Both the position numbers and the translations under genes were made by a program. The notes below the pieces were generated by a model that saw only the letters and a list, made by a program, of their open reading frames with translations, was not told the DNA's origin and did no database searches. Shown in pieces: positions 43,466-52,940 of a DNA stretch of 64,000 nucleotides. The DNA lies in assembly GCF_006442205.1 (NCBI RefSeq), contig NZ_VFVR01000004.1, forward strand, positions 124,001 to 188,000, written 5' to 3'. This DNA is from Mesorhizobium sp. B2-3-12 (GTDB taxonomy: Bacteria > Pseudomonadota > Alphaproteobacteria > Rhizobiales > Rhizobiaceae). Position 1 is the stretch's first letter. Each line of letters starts with the position of its first letter.

Positions 43466-44455
43466 TCAGACCGTCACCACGATCTTGCCGAACTGGTCGT
43501 TCGATTCGAGATAGCGATGCGCCTCGACGATCTGATCGAAGGCAAAGGTCCGGCCGATGATCGGCTTGAGTGTGCCGGTCTCCAGCCCTTCAAGGACGAA
43601 CGTCTTGGCGGCCTCCAGCTTTGCGTGGTCTCCAGTGATTTCGTGGACGAGGTAGCCGCGCAGCGTCAATGTCTTGCCTAGCACGGCAGGCAAGGGGAAC
43701 GGCGTCGGTTCGCGGCTGAGGCCGCCATATTCGATCAGGATGCCACCCTTCGACATCGCCGCCGTCAGTGGCTCGAAGATCGGACCGCCGATCGGGTCGA
43801 AGACCACGCGCACGCCTTGCGGCCCGGCGATTTCTTTCAATCGTGCAGCGAGATCTTCTTCGGCCAGGACCACGACTTCAGCCGCTCCTGCGTCGAGTAG
43901 GGCCTGCTTCTTCGCCGATGTCCGCGTCACCGCGATAGCTGTCGCACCAATGCCGTTGGCGATCTGGATCGCCGCAAGCCCGACGCTGCTCGACGCCGCC
44001 GTGATGATGATGAAATCCTCTGCGCGCAGCCCGGCGATCTCGATCAACGCACCATAGGCGGTGAGGTACGGCATCCAGATCGCCGCCGCCGATTGCCAGT
44101 CGAGGGACGGCGGATGCTTGACGACGAGCCCGGCGGGGAAGGTGACAAGCTCGCCGTAAGCCGGCCAGCGAACCATCGATCGAGGCGGGATGATACTGAC
44201 GGCATCGCCAGCCGCCAACTCCGTGACGCCTTCGCCAATTGTTTCGATAACACCCGCCGCTTCCAGCCCGAGGCCGGAGGGGAGGGTGGGTGTCTCGATA
44301 TAGCTGCCCGCCCGCAGCAGCGCCTCGGCGCGGTTGAGCCCGAGTGCCTTGACGCGGATTTGCACCTCGCCCGGGCCCGGAAGCGGAAGGTCGATATCCT
44401 CAATGCGCAGAACCTCGGGGCCACCATGCTGGTGAAAGCGGACGACACGTGTCAT
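43466..44455 (-). CDS. MDR-family quinone oxidoreductase/alcohol dehydrogenase-like
   Basis: A 329-residue medium-chain dehydrogenase/reductase. The N-terminal GroES-like domain starts RFHQHGGPEVLRIEDIDLP. The Rossmann part reads IITAASSSVGLAAIQIANGIGATAIAVTRT in pieces, with an AxxxxGxxxxQ pattern as in quinone oxidoreductases. The catalytic zinc cysteine pattern of true alcohol dehydrogenases is absent, which favours the zinc-free NADPH:quinone or enoyl reductase group. It is divergent from the LysR gene at 44558, the usual sign of being its target. Confidence 0.87.
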   Translation of the reverse strand: MTRVVRFHQHGGPEVLRIEDIDLPLPGPGEVQIRVKALGLNRAEALLRAGSYIETPTLPSGLGLEAAGVIETIGEGVTELAAGDAVSIIPPRSMVRWPAYGELVTFPAGLVVKHPPSLDWQSAAAIWMPYLTAYGALIEIAGLRAEDFIIITAASSSVGLAAIQIANGIGATAIAVTRTSAKKQALLDAGAAEVVVLAEEDLAARLKEIAGPQGVRVVFDPIGGPIFEPLTAAMSKGGILIEYGGLSREPTPFPLPAVLGKTLTLRGYLVHEITGDHAKLEAAKTFVLEGLETGTLKPIIGRTFAFDQIVEAHRYLESNDQFGKIVVTV

Positions 44456-44557
44456 TCGGTTGACTCCAAATCATATGAACCGAATGATCTATGTCGCGTG
44501 CGTCGAAGGCGATAAATGGTGATACGGATAGAACAGTAGAAACCAGGAGTTCCGAAT

Positions 44558-45460
44558 ATGGATAGGCTCGAGAGCATGGCCGTGTTCGTCAGGGCGGTGG
44601 ATCTCGGTTCGTTCGCGGCCGCGGCGGCCGCGCTGGACCTGTCCGGGCCGATGGTTGGAAAGCATGTCCGGTTTCTCGAGGAGCGGCTGGGCGTGCGTCT
44701 CATCAACCGCACCACGCGCCGCCAGAGCCTGACCGATTTCGGTCGTGCTTATTATGAACGCTGCCGCTTGGTGCTGGCCGAGGCCGAGGCCGCCGATGCG
44801 CTCGCCGCCGACCAGCTCTCAGAGCCGCGCGGAAAATTGCGCGTCACCATGCCGGCGCATTTCGGCCGCCACTGCGTTACCCCCGTACTGTTGCAACTGG
44901 CGCGGCGGTATCCGACGCTGGAGCTCGACCTCTCGCTCAGCGACCGCTTTGTCGATCTCGCCGAGGATGGCTACGATCTGGCGATCCGGACCGGGGATCT
45001 CGACGACAAGGCCGGCGTGATCGCGCGCCGCGTTGCGCGTCAGGACATGGTCGTCTGTGCCGCGCCTTCCTATCTGCAAATCCATGGCGAACCTTGGCGG
45101 ATCGGAGACCTCGCCGATCATCAGGCGATTGTTTACCGCCGGCTTGGCATGATCGTTCAGCCCTGGCTGTTTCCGCGCGAGGGACAAACCGCCCTCGAGT
45201 TCATGCCAACCGGCCGGCTGCGGCTCGACGATCTCGACGCCATCGCCGATGCCGCGGTCGACGGCATGGGGCTGGCGTGGCTGCCTCATTGGCTGGTGCG
45301 CGAACGCATCCGGGCCGGCACGCTGGTCGAGCTGTTGCCGGAGCAGCCGCGTTATCCCTACGACTGCCATGCGCTCTGGTTGCGGACACCGCGTCTGCCG
45401 CTCAAGGTCCGGCTTGCCGTCGACGCGCTTGCTGCGGGCTTGCCGAAAATGATGGCGTGA
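44558..45460 (+). CDS. LysR family regulator, divergent from MDR gene
   Basis: A 300-residue LysR protein of the CrgA/DsdC-like branch, starting MDRLESMAVFVRAVDLGSF with a helix-turn-helix that is unusual in reading GPMVGKHVRFLEERLG. The effector domain includes GKLRVTMPAHFGRHCV. AGGAG precedes the ATG. The 102-base divergent region with the oxidoreductase gene would hold its operator. LysR regulators of this branch often induce a neighbouring quinone reductase. Confidence 0.88.
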   Translation: MDRLESMAVFVRAVDLGSFAAAAAALDLSGPMVGKHVRFLEERLGVRLINRTTRRQSLTDFGRAYYERCRLVLAEAEAADALAADQLSEPRGKLRVTMPAHFGRHCVTPVLLQLARRYPTLELDLSLSDRFVDLAEDGYDLAIRTGDLDDKAGVIARRVARQDMVVCAAPSYLQIHGEPWRIGDLADHQAIVYRRLGMIVQPWLFPREGQTALEFMPTGRLRLDDLDAIADAAVDGMGLAWLPHWLVRERIRAGTLVELLPEQPRYPYDCHALWLRTPRLPLKVRLAVDALAAGLPKMMA

Positions 45461-45553
45461 CCGGTGATCGAGAAATTTGCGCTCTTTGAGGTGTCGCGCT
45501 CCAATGCCATATGAAGGTGGCTGACGGAATGCGCATCGCAGGAGAGACGGTTC

Positions 45554-47200
45554 ATGACCAAGGGTTCGGATCTGTTCGTGGCGGCTCTGGAGAACGAAGG
45601 GGTCGATCGGATCTTCGGCATTCCGGGCGAAGAAAATCTCGACATCGTCGAATCCATCCGCCGCTCCTCGATCCAACTGATCCTGACCCGCCACGAGCAG
45701 GCGGCCGCCTTCATGGCCGCCACCTATGGCAGGCTTACCGGCAAGCCGGGCGTGTGCATCACCACGCTTGGCCCGGGCGCGCTCAATCTGACGACGGGTG
45801 CTGCCTATGCGCTGCTCGGCGCCATGCCGATGATCATGCTCACTGGCCAGAAGGGCATCCTTTCGTCGCGCCAGGCGCGCTTCCAGATCGTCGACATCGT
45901 CGCGGCGATGAAGCCGCTGACCAAGCTGTCGCGCCAGATCGTCTCGCCCAGGATGATCCCCTCGCTGGTGCGCGAAGCCTTCCGCGTCGCCCAGGAGGAG
46001 CGCCCCGGCCCCGTGCATCTGGAACTGCCGGAAGACATCGCGGCGGCGCAGTGCGATCCGGTCGCGCTGGTGCCGACGCACCCGGTCGACCTGCCCATAG
46101 CCGGCGCGGACGCGCTCGACCGCGCCGCTCGCATGATCATCGAGGCCAAGCGTCCGCTGCTGATGTTCGGCGCCGCCGCGTCGCGCCCGCGCGTCACCTC
46201 CGACATCGCCCAGTTCGTGCTGCGCACGCAGATTCCCTATTTCACCACGCAGATGGGCAAGGGCACCGTCCCTGGCGGCACCGAACTCTACATGGGAACG
46301 GCCGCATTGTCGGAACGCGACTATGTCCACGAGGCCATCGAGCAGGCCGACCTGATCATCACCATCGGTCACGATACGGTGGAGAAGCCGCCCTTCATCA
46401 TGGGCGCCAACGGGCCGAAGGTCATCCATGTCGGCTATCACTCAGCCGATGTCGAGCAGGTCTACTTCCCGCAAGCCGAGATCGTCGGCGACCTTGGTCC
46501 GTCGCTGGCGCTGCTGGCCGATCGCGTCGAAGGCAGGATCCCCAACGCGCAGGCCTTGCTGCCGCTGCGCGAAGGCATTTTGAGCCGCATCGCCGCGCGC
46601 GCCACCGAAGACCGCTTCACGCCGCAGCGCATCGTGCACGACGTGCGCGCCGTGATGCCGGCCGACGGCATCCTCGCGCTGGACAACGGCATGTACAAGA
46701 TCTGGTTCGCGCGCAACTACCGCACCCGGATGGCCAACACGCTGCTGCTCGACAACGCGCTGGCCACCATGGGCGCCGGCCTGCCGTCGGCGATGATGGC
46801 GGCGCTGCTCTATCCCCAGCGCCGTGTCATGGCCATCGCAGGCGACGGCGGCTTCATGATGAACAGCCAGGAATTGGAGACCGCCGTCAGGCTCAAGCTC
46901 AACCTCGTCGTCCTGCTGCTGGAAGACCATGCCTATGGCATGATCCGCTGGAAGCAGGCTGTCGACGAATTCCCGGATTTCGGCATGACCTTTGGCAATC
47001 CCGACTTCGTCAAATACGCCGAAGCCTATGGCGCCAAGGGGACCAGGGTTGGCGAAGTTGCCGACCTGCTGCCGGCGCTGGAACAGGCCTTCGCCGGCGG
47101 CGGCGTGCATCTCGTCGTCGTGCCCATGGACTATTCCGAAAACACCAGGGTGCTTGTCGACGAATTGCGCGAGCGCTTGCCCGCGCCAAAGGCACCCTGA
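45554..47200 (+). CDS. Acetolactate synthase-like thiamine-diphosphate enzyme
   Basis: A 548-residue TPP enzyme with the three usual domains. Glu48 in TRHEQAAAFMA is the glutamate that activates the cofactor. The TPP motif GDGGFMMNSQELETA lies near residues 429-443. It resembles single-subunit catabolic acetolactate synthases (AlsS type) rather than anabolic IlvB, since there is no ilvH-like small subunit nearby. Other options are benzoylformate decarboxylase-like or sulfoacetaldehyde-type enzymes. It follows the LysR gene by 93 bases in the same direction, and converges with the importer operon downstream. Confidence 0.82.
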   Translation: MTKGSDLFVAALENEGVDRIFGIPGEENLDIVESIRRSSIQLILTRHEQAAAFMAATYGRLTGKPGVCITTLGPGALNLTTGAAYALLGAMPMIMLTGQKGILSSRQARFQIVDIVAAMKPLTKLSRQIVSPRMIPSLVREAFRVAQEERPGPVHLELPEDIAAAQCDPVALVPTHPVDLPIAGADALDRAARMIIEAKRPLLMFGAAASRPRVTSDIAQFVLRTQIPYFTTQMGKGTVPGGTELYMGTAALSERDYVHEAIEQADLIITIGHDTVEKPPFIMGANGPKVIHVGYHSADVEQVYFPQAEIVGDLGPSLALLADRVEGRIPNAQALLPLREGILSRIAARATEDRFTPQRIVHDVRAVMPADGILALDNGMYKIWFARNYRTRMANTLLLDNALATMGAGLPSAMMAALLYPQRRVMAIAGDGGFMMNSQELETAVRLKLNLVVLLLEDHAYGMIRWKQAVDEFPDFGMTFGNPDFVKYAEAYGAKGTRVGEVADLLPALEQAFAGGGVHLVVVPMDYSENTRVLVDELRERLPAPKAP

Positions 47201-47237
47201 CGGCAGCGGCAAAGCCGCCGTCAGGATCGGTTGATGC

Positions 47238-48407
47238 CTACAGCTTGCAGTAAGGCGTTACCGGCGCGATCGTTCCGAAATCCTTGACGATCTCGTAGCC
47301 GATGCCGTCCGCCGCCGCCTTGCCGACATAGGAATGGCAGAGCGTGTGGTTGTTGCTGGCATCGACCCGGATCTTGCCTTGTGGCGCATCGAACTCGATC
47401 GTAGGCAGCGCCTTGAGTACATCGTCATCCTTCAGCGAGCCGGCCTTCTCGGCCGCCAGCGCGTAGAGATGCAGGCCGTTATAGCCGGCCTCGCCGATGC
47501 CATTGACCATCTTCTCCTGGCCGAATTTCTCGCGGAAGTTCGCGATGAACTTCTTGTTGACCGGGTTGTCGAGCGCCATCCAGTAGGGCTGCGGCGCGTA
47601 GGTGCCGGCGGCGACGCCAGGCGGCAGCGCGTCCTTGTTGAAGACCTCGTCGAGCGGTGCGATCAGAGGCTGTTTGATGTCGAAGCTGCGATACTGCTTG
47701 AGCTGCGTGACGGCGTCGTTGCCGACCACCATCGACCACACGACATCAGGCTTCAACGACTTGATCTTCTGGAAGGCCGGGCCGAAATCCGTGGTGCCGA
47801 ATGGATAATAGTCGGCGCCGACGATCTTGCCGCCGGCCATTTCATAGGCCGCTGTGATCGCCTCGGTCATCTTCTGCGGCCAGGCATAGTCGGACGCCAT
47901 GATGTAGATGGTCTTGCCGAGGTTTTCGGCCACCCACGGCATCATCGGGTCTACCTGCTGCATCGGGATCGGGCCGGTGGCGACGAAGTAGCGATTGCAT
48001 TCGCCGCCCTCGAAATTGGTCGGGTAGAAGAACAGCTTCTTGGCCTTCGAGGTGACGGAAAGCGTGGCGCTGCGCTCGGGCGAAATGATCGTTCCCATGA
48101 TCACGTCGACCTTGTCCTCGTTGAGGAGCTTGCGGGCCTTGTCGATGGACCCCTTGGTCGTGGTCTGGTTGTCCTCGATGAAGAGCTCGACCTGGCGCCC
48201 GCCAATGCCATTGGCGGCGTTGAGCTCGGCGGCGGCGAGCTTGTAGCAATTGAGCAGCGTCTCGCCCAGGATCGCCTGCAGCCCTGTGATCGGGATCGAT
48301 AGCCCGACCTTGACCGTATCTGCAGCGCGCAGGATTCCAGGCGCGCCGACCATTGCGAAGGCGGCCGCGGCGCCGCCGGATTTCAGAACAGTTCTTCTGT
48401 TTATCAT
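47238..48407 (-). CDS. Amide/urea-type (HAAT) ABC transporter substrate-binding protein
   Basis: A 389-residue type I periplasmic binding protein of the Leu/amide (UrtA, FmdD, AmiC) group. The N-terminus MINRRTVLKSGGAAAAFAMV has a twin-arginine motif, so export is probably by the Tat route. The mature part contains VKVGLSIPITGLQAILGE and NQTTTKGSIDKARKLL. It is the last gene of the operon starting at the deacetylase, an unusual position for a binding protein. The ligand is likely a small amide, urea or amine derivative; sequence alone does not decide. Confidence 0.85.
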   Translation of the reverse strand: MINRRTVLKSGGAAAAFAMVGAPGILRAADTVKVGLSIPITGLQAILGETLLNCYKLAAAELNAANGIGGRQVELFIEDNQTTTKGSIDKARKLLNEDKVDVIMGTIISPERSATLSVTSKAKKLFFYPTNFEGGECNRYFVATGPIPMQQVDPMMPWVAENLGKTIYIMASDYAWPQKMTEAITAAYEMAGGKIVGADYYPFGTTDFGPAFQKIKSLKPDVVWSMVVGNDAVTQLKQYRSFDIKQPLIAPLDEVFNKDALPPGVAAGTYAPQPYWMALDNPVNKKFIANFREKFGQEKMVNGIGEAGYNGLHLYALAAEKAGSLKDDDVLKALPTIEFDAPQGKIRVDASNNHTLCHSYVGKAAADGIGYEIVKDFGTIAPVTPYCKL

Positions 48408-48485
48408 TGTTGTGTTCCCTTCCAGTCCAGGCGCGCCCCATGCACGCCTTACAAGTCAACAAGCTCCCAGGCGCTTCAGGCGCCC

Positions 48486-49187
48486 CTATAGGGCCAACAG
48501 GTCCTTCAGTAGGCTCTCGTCGGCGAATGCTTCCGGCGTGCCCTCATGCACGATCCTGCCCTTCTCCATCACCAGGCAGCGATCCGCCGCCTTGAGAACG
48601 AGATCGAGATTCTGCTCGACCAGAACGATGGCGATGCTACGCTCACGTGCGATGCGCGGCACCAGCTCGGCAATCGATTGCACGACGTTCGGCTGGATGC
48701 CTTCCGAAGGCTCGTCGAGCAGCAGCACCGACGGCAGGCCGCACAGCGCGCGGCCTATCGCCAGCATCTGCTGCTGGCCCCCCGAGAGCGTACCGGCGAT
48801 CTGCGCCTCGCGCTCGCGAAGGATGGGAAAATAGCCAAAAATATCGGCTGGAATGTCGCCGTCGCCACGATCCTTGGCGGCGCGCGTGCCGACCTCCAGG
48901 TTCTGTCGCACGGTCAGCTGATTGAAGATGCCGCGGCCCTGCGGCACATGGGCGATGCCCACGCGTGCGCGGCGGAAGGCCGGCGCGTTGGTGAGATCCT
49001 GGTCGCCGAGAACCACCGCGCCGCCGCTCGCCTTCAGGCCGCCAGCGATGACGCGCAGCAGCGTTGTCTTGCCGGCACCGTTGCGGCCGAGCAGGCCGAC
49101 CACTTCGCCCGGCGAGACGCTGAGGTCGATGCCGTTCAGCACTGGGAGCGGGCCGTAGCCGGCCGAAACGGCAAGTGTCCGCAGCAT
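48486..49187 (-). CDS. HAAT ABC transporter ATPase, LivF/UrtE-like
   Basis: A 233-residue ATPase with Walker A GLLGRNGAGKTTLL near residue 35, signature LSGGQQQML and Walker B VLLLDEPSEGIQP. The short LivF/UrtE form is used with a LivG/UrtD partner. The chosen ATG lies two bases after the partner gene; the longer upstream frame only overlaps that gene. It is followed by 78 bases and then the binding-protein gene. Confidence 0.88.
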   Translation of the reverse strand: MLRTLAVSAGYGPLPVLNGIDLSVSPGEVVGLLGRNGAGKTTLLRVIAGGLKASGGAVVLGDQDLTNAPAFRRARVGIAHVPQGRGIFNQLTVRQNLEVGTRAAKDRGDGDIPADIFGYFPILREREAQIAGTLSGGQQQMLAIGRALCGLPSVLLLDEPSEGIQPNVVQSIAELVPRIARERSIAIVLVEQNLDLVLKAADRCLVMEKGRIVHEGTPEAFADESLLKDLLAL

Positions 49188-49189
49188 GC

Positions 49190-49894
49190 TCAGCGCCTCC
49201 CTAGGTAGACGTCGCGGACCATCTCGTCGGCCTCGATGTCGCGGAAGGGACCGCTGCGAAGCAGGCGGCCCTGGTGCAGCACCAGCGTCTCGCAATTCAG
49301 CGCCCGCACGAAGCGTATGTCATGCTCGACCGCGACAATCGAGAACTCGCCCTTCAACCGCAGCAGCATTTCGGCCGTCGCCAGCGTCTCCTGCGGCGTC
49401 ATGCCGGCGGTTGGCTCGTCGAGCAAAAGTAGCCGTGGCTCGATGGCCAGCGCCATACCGATCTCCAGCCATTGCTTCTGGCCGTGCGCCAGTTCGCCGG
49501 CTAATGTGGCGGCACGATTGGTCAGCGCGACCAGTCCCATCAATTCACCGATTGTACGGGCCGGGGAGGGGGCACCCCATCGTGCGACCTTGAGGTTGTC
49601 CTCAACCGAGAGGCTCGGGAAGACGGACGGGATCTGGAACTTGCGGGCAATGCCGAGCCGGGCGATGCGATGCAGCGGCAGGCCGGCAATGTCTCGGCCG
49701 AGGAAATGGACGCTGCCGCTGGTCGGGCGCAGCGTGCCGGTCAGAACGTTGAGGAACGTGCTCTTGCCGGCGCCGTTCGGCCCGATGATGCAGCAGAGCT
49801 CCTTGTCGCGGACCGTCAGGTTCAATCCTTCGAGGGCCTGCAGCCCTCCGAAGCGGATGCCGACATTTTCGGCCTGGAGCAGGACGTCGCTCAT
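49190..49894 (-). CDS. HAAT ABC transporter ATPase, LivG/UrtD-like
   Basis: A 234-residue ATPase with Walker A IIGPNGAGKSTFL near residue 37, Walker B LLLLDEPTAGMTP and a helix-loop rich in the LivG manner (RIARLGIARKFQIPSVFPSLSV). The signature is unusual: ELAHGQKQWLEI stands where LSGGQQ is expected, a form seen in UrtD proteins. That favours an urea/amide transporter over a branched-chain amino acid one. Its ATG overlaps the end of the permease gene by one base. Confidence 0.88.
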   Translation of the reverse strand: MSDVLLQAENVGIRFGGLQALEGLNLTVRDKELCCIIGPNGAGKSTFLNVLTGTLRPTSGSVHFLGRDIAGLPLHRIARLGIARKFQIPSVFPSLSVEDNLKVARWGAPSPARTIGELMGLVALTNRAATLAGELAHGQKQWLEIGMALAIEPRLLLLDEPTAGMTPQETLATAEMLLRLKGEFSIVAVEHDIRFVRALNCETLVLHQGRLLRSGPFRDIEADEMVRDVYLGRR

Positions 49895-50877
49895 CAGGCC
49901 TGCCTCCTGCCTTTGAACAGGCTCCTCAGCCGCGCATGGATCGATAGGATGCCGTCCGGCAGCACAAAGACGATGATGACGAAGACGCAGCCCAGCAGCA
50001 GCGGCCACAGGCTCGGATTGAAGCTGCTGATCGTCTGCTGCGCGCGCTGGATGAAGATTGCGCCCAGCACTGGGCCAAGCAGCGTGCCGCGCCCGCCGAC
50101 CGCCACCCAGACAATGACCTCCGTCGACAGAAGCAGTCCGGACAGATCGGGGGCAACCAGCCCGGCCATGCAGACATAGAGCGCGCCGGCAAGCCCGGCG
50201 ATGGCTGCCGAAAGGATGAAGGTGACGAGCAGCCGTAACGGCGCATTATGGCCGAGTGCCGCCGCCCGGACCTCATTGTCCTGAATGGCGGTCAGCACCG
50301 TGCCCCAGCGGCCACGGCTGATCGACCACAGCGCCAGCACGACCACGGCGACGATAGCCGAGACGAAGATATAGCTCGGCAGGTCCTGGCTGAGGTCGAC
50401 ATTCCGGCCACCAACATCGAATTCGATCGGCGGGATGCCGATCAGGCCGCTGTCGCCACCGGTGACCGAACTCCACGAGACCGCGGCCTGCTGGCAGATG
50501 ACGCCCATGGCGAGCGTGACAATGGTGAAGTAGCTGCCGCGTATGCCGCCGAAGAACAGGAAGTAACCGATGATGGCGGCGACGAAGGCAGCACCCGCAA
50601 TGGCGCCCACGATGCCGAGCAAGCCGCCGAAAGGATTGGCGTCGTTGAGGGTGACCAACGCCATGACGTAGCCGCCTATACCGAAGAACGCGGCGTGGCC
50701 GAAGCACAATATGCCGGTGCGGCCCCAGAAGAAGTCGAGGCTCGCCGCGAACAGGCCGAAGATCAGCGCGTCGCGGATCACCGTCAGTTGGTAGCCGTCG
50801 GCGAGGAAGGGATATAGGATCGCGAGCGCCACGCAGACGACGAAGATCAGCAGCCAGTTGCGGTCGCGGGCAATCAT
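49894..50877 (-). CDS. HAAT ABC transporter permease, LivM/UrtC-like
   Basis: A 327-residue permease with about ten hydrophobic segments. The LivM-family segment FGLFAASLDFFWGRTGILCFGHAAFFGIGGY (in the 38-70 region) and the later VWVAVGGRGTLLGPVLGA are characteristic. It overlaps the LivH-like gene upstream by four bases and the ATPase gene downstream by one. It forms the membrane channel with the LivH-like subunit. Confidence 0.88.
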   Translation of the reverse strand: MIARDRNWLLIFVVCVALAILYPFLADGYQLTVIRDALIFGLFAASLDFFWGRTGILCFGHAAFFGIGGYVMALVTLNDANPFGGLLGIVGAIAGAAFVAAIIGYFLFFGGIRGSYFTIVTLAMGVICQQAAVSWSSVTGGDSGLIGIPPIEFDVGGRNVDLSQDLPSYIFVSAIVAVVVLALWSISRGRWGTVLTAIQDNEVRAAALGHNAPLRLLVTFILSAAIAGLAGALYVCMAGLVAPDLSGLLLSTEVIVWVAVGGRGTLLGPVLGAIFIQRAQQTISSFNPSLWPLLLGCVFVIIVFVLPDGILSIHARLRSLFKGRRQA

Positions 50878-51731
50878 CGCGAAGCCCCGTTGAACAGGCC
50901 GTTAGGCCGCAGCCGCACGGCGACGATGGCCGCCAGCAGCACGATCGCCTGCGCCAGCGATGGCGAGATCTGGTAGTTGAGGATGCTTGTCAGCCCGCCG
51001 ACGAAGACGCTGCCGGCGACGAGGCCGGCAATCGAGCCGACCCCGCCGACGATCACGACGAAGAAGGCGTTGGCGAGATAGTTCACCCCCATCTGCGGCA
51101 GCACGATCGCCAGCGGCGCGACCAGCCCACCCGCAAGGCCCGCGATGGCCGCGCCGAAGGTGAAGGCGATGGCGTAGGTGCGGCGCGTGTTGATACCGAC
51201 GCCCTCCGCCATTTCGCGGTTCTGGATGACGGTGCGGATGTCGAGCCCGAAGGATGTCCGGCTGATCAACAGGATCAGGCCGAGCAAGGTCGCCATGGCG
51301 ATGCCGATCAGGATCAGCCGGTAGGCGGGATAGACGGTGAAGAACAGGTCGAACGTGCCCTCGATCGGTGGCGTCACCGGCTTGGCACCGAGGCCGAAGG
51401 TCAGTTCCAGCCCTTGCTGCAGGATGAGGCTGACGCCCCAGGTGGCGAGCACGGTCGAGACCGGCCGCGAATAGAGATGGCGGATGATGGCGAATTCCAG
51501 GATACAGCCGACCACCGCGCCGGCGATGGGGGCGGCAAGCAGCCCCAGCCAGAACGAGCCGCCGATGCTCTGGACGAAATAGACCGCGAAGGCGCCGACG
51601 GTAACGAATTCGCCATGCGCCAGATTGGTGACGTTCATCAGGCCGAAGCTGATCGCCAGCCCGAGCCCGACCAGCATCAGGATGCTGATCAGCGTCAGCG
51701 CGTTGAGCAGCGTGGTGACGGCAAAGTCCAT
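50874..51731 (-). CDS. HAAT ABC transporter permease, LivH/UrtB-like
   Basis: A 285-residue permease with the LivH-type start LTLISILMLVGLGLAISFGLMNVTNLAHGEF and the GGVGSIAGLVAGSVFVGG segment near residue 235. Its ATG lies four bases after the deacetylase stop. Order and overlaps put the deacetylase, two permeases, two ATPases and the binding protein on one transcript. Confidence 0.88.
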   Translation of the reverse strand: MDFAVTTLLNALTLISILMLVGLGLAISFGLMNVTNLAHGEFVTVGAFAVYFVQSIGGSFWLGLLAAPIAGAVVGCILEFAIIRHLYSRPVSTVLATWGVSLILQQGLELTFGLGAKPVTPPIEGTFDLFFTVYPAYRLILIGIAMATLLGLILLISRTSFGLDIRTVIQNREMAEGVGINTRRTYAIAFTFGAAIAGLAGGLVAPLAIVLPQMGVNYLANAFFVVIVGGVGSIAGLVAGSVFVGGLTSILNYQISPSLAQAIVLLAAIVAVRLRPNGLFNGASR

Positions 51732-51735
51732 CGCG

Positions 51736-52857
51736 TCAGGCCGCGCTGGCGAGGCGTTGGCGCAGGCCCGCGAGCAAGCCTTCGGCGGCGTCGATTGCCT
51801 TGGCTTGGTGTGGCTGCAGCTCCTGTCCGGCCCATTCGTCGATATGGTCCGACAGGGGATCGACCACTTCGGTGCGATGGTTGGCCAGCGTCTCTATGAC
51901 GGCGTGGCCACAGAACGGCACATAACCTTCGGAATAGCCGCCTTCATGCGTCATCATCAGGCGCCCATTCGAGACTTCGGCGGCCAGCGCCACCATGCGC
52001 GCGGTCAGGCGGCGGAAGCATTCGCTGTTGAGCATCATGCGGCCGAGCGGGTCGAAGCCCGACGCGTCGAAGCCGGAAGCGACGATGACGAGGTCGGGCT
52101 TGTAGGCGCGCAGTGCCGGGGCGACGACGCGGTCGAAGCTCGCTTCATAGGCGCCGATGCCGCTGCCCGCCGGCAGCGGGATGTTGATGTTGTAGCCTTC
52201 GCCTGCGCCCTTGCCATTGTCGGTCAGCGCGCCGCGTCCGGTCGGATAGAGATTGTCCTGGTGCAGCGAAATCGTCAGCACCGACGGGTCGGCATAAAAC
52301 ACCGTCTCGGTGCCGTTGCCGTGATGCACGTCCCAGTCGACCACCGCGGCGCGGCCGAGCAGGCCTTCATGCTGCAGCCGGCGCACGGCCACGCCGATGT
52401 TGGAGAACAGGCAGTTGCCCATCGCCTGGTCGGGTTCGGCGTGGTGCCCCGGCGGGCGCGCCAGCGCATAGGAATTGTCGACGCGGCCCGTCAGCACCGC
52501 GCGCATCGCCGCATAGGTGGTTCCGGCGGACAACAGCGCGATGTCGAAACTGTTGAGGCCGATCGGTGCCTGAGGCCCGGCGAAACCGGACCCGCCTTCG
52601 CTCAGCGTCCTGATATCGTCGACATGGCGCTGCGTATGGACGCGCAACAGGTCCTCGACCGTCACCGGTTCGGCAATGATCGGCACCAGATGGCGCGCCA
52701 GGCCGCTGACCTGGATGAGGTTGTTGAGCCGGCGCTTCGACCCGGGAGATTCCAGATGGCGACCGGGCTCCACGAAGCGGCCGGGAGGCATCATGTCGGC
52801 GCTGGAGCCGGTATCATGCCACATCAGCTGTTCGTGAAAAACGTACCCTGTCGCCAT
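51736..52857 (-). CDS. HDAC-family deacetylase (acetylpolyamine amidohydrolase-like)
   Basis: A 373-residue class II-like histone-deacetylase fold protein. The active site is complete: His138-His139 (PPGHHAE), zinc ligands Asp176, His178 (DWDVHHG) and Asp264 (SGFDA), and the catalytic tyrosine Tyr308 (HEGGYSEGY). Bacterial members act on acetylated polyamines and other small acetyl amides. It is directly followed by the importer genes, so its substrate is probably what the transporter brings in. The regulator gene lies 83 bases upstream. No membrane or signal segment is seen. Confidence 0.88.
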   Translation of the reverse strand: MATGYVFHEQLMWHDTGSSADMMPPGRFVEPGRHLESPGSKRRLNNLIQVSGLARHLVPIIAEPVTVEDLLRVHTQRHVDDIRTLSEGGSGFAGPQAPIGLNSFDIALLSAGTTYAAMRAVLTGRVDNSYALARPPGHHAEPDQAMGNCLFSNIGVAVRRLQHEGLLGRAAVVDWDVHHGNGTETVFYADPSVLTISLHQDNLYPTGRGALTDNGKGAGEGYNINIPLPAGSGIGAYEASFDRVVAPALRAYKPDLVIVASGFDASGFDPLGRMMLNSECFRRLTARMVALAAEVSNGRLMMTHEGGYSEGYVPFCGHAVIETLANHRTEVVDPLSDHIDEWAGQELQPHQAKAIDAAEGLLAGLRQRLASAA

Positions 52858-52940
52858 CCGCAGCGTCCTCTACCAACCAGACGACGCTAGCAGGCTAACA
52901 ATCACATGACCCGACCCGAAAGAGGGGTTTTGGCGGATGT

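Noticed and set aside
45511..47253. A 580-codon plus-strand frame overlapping the TPP enzyme in another frame
   Set aside because: Its composition is Arg/Ala/His-rich with no motif, while the 45554-47200 frame holds the TPP signature and catalytic glutamate.
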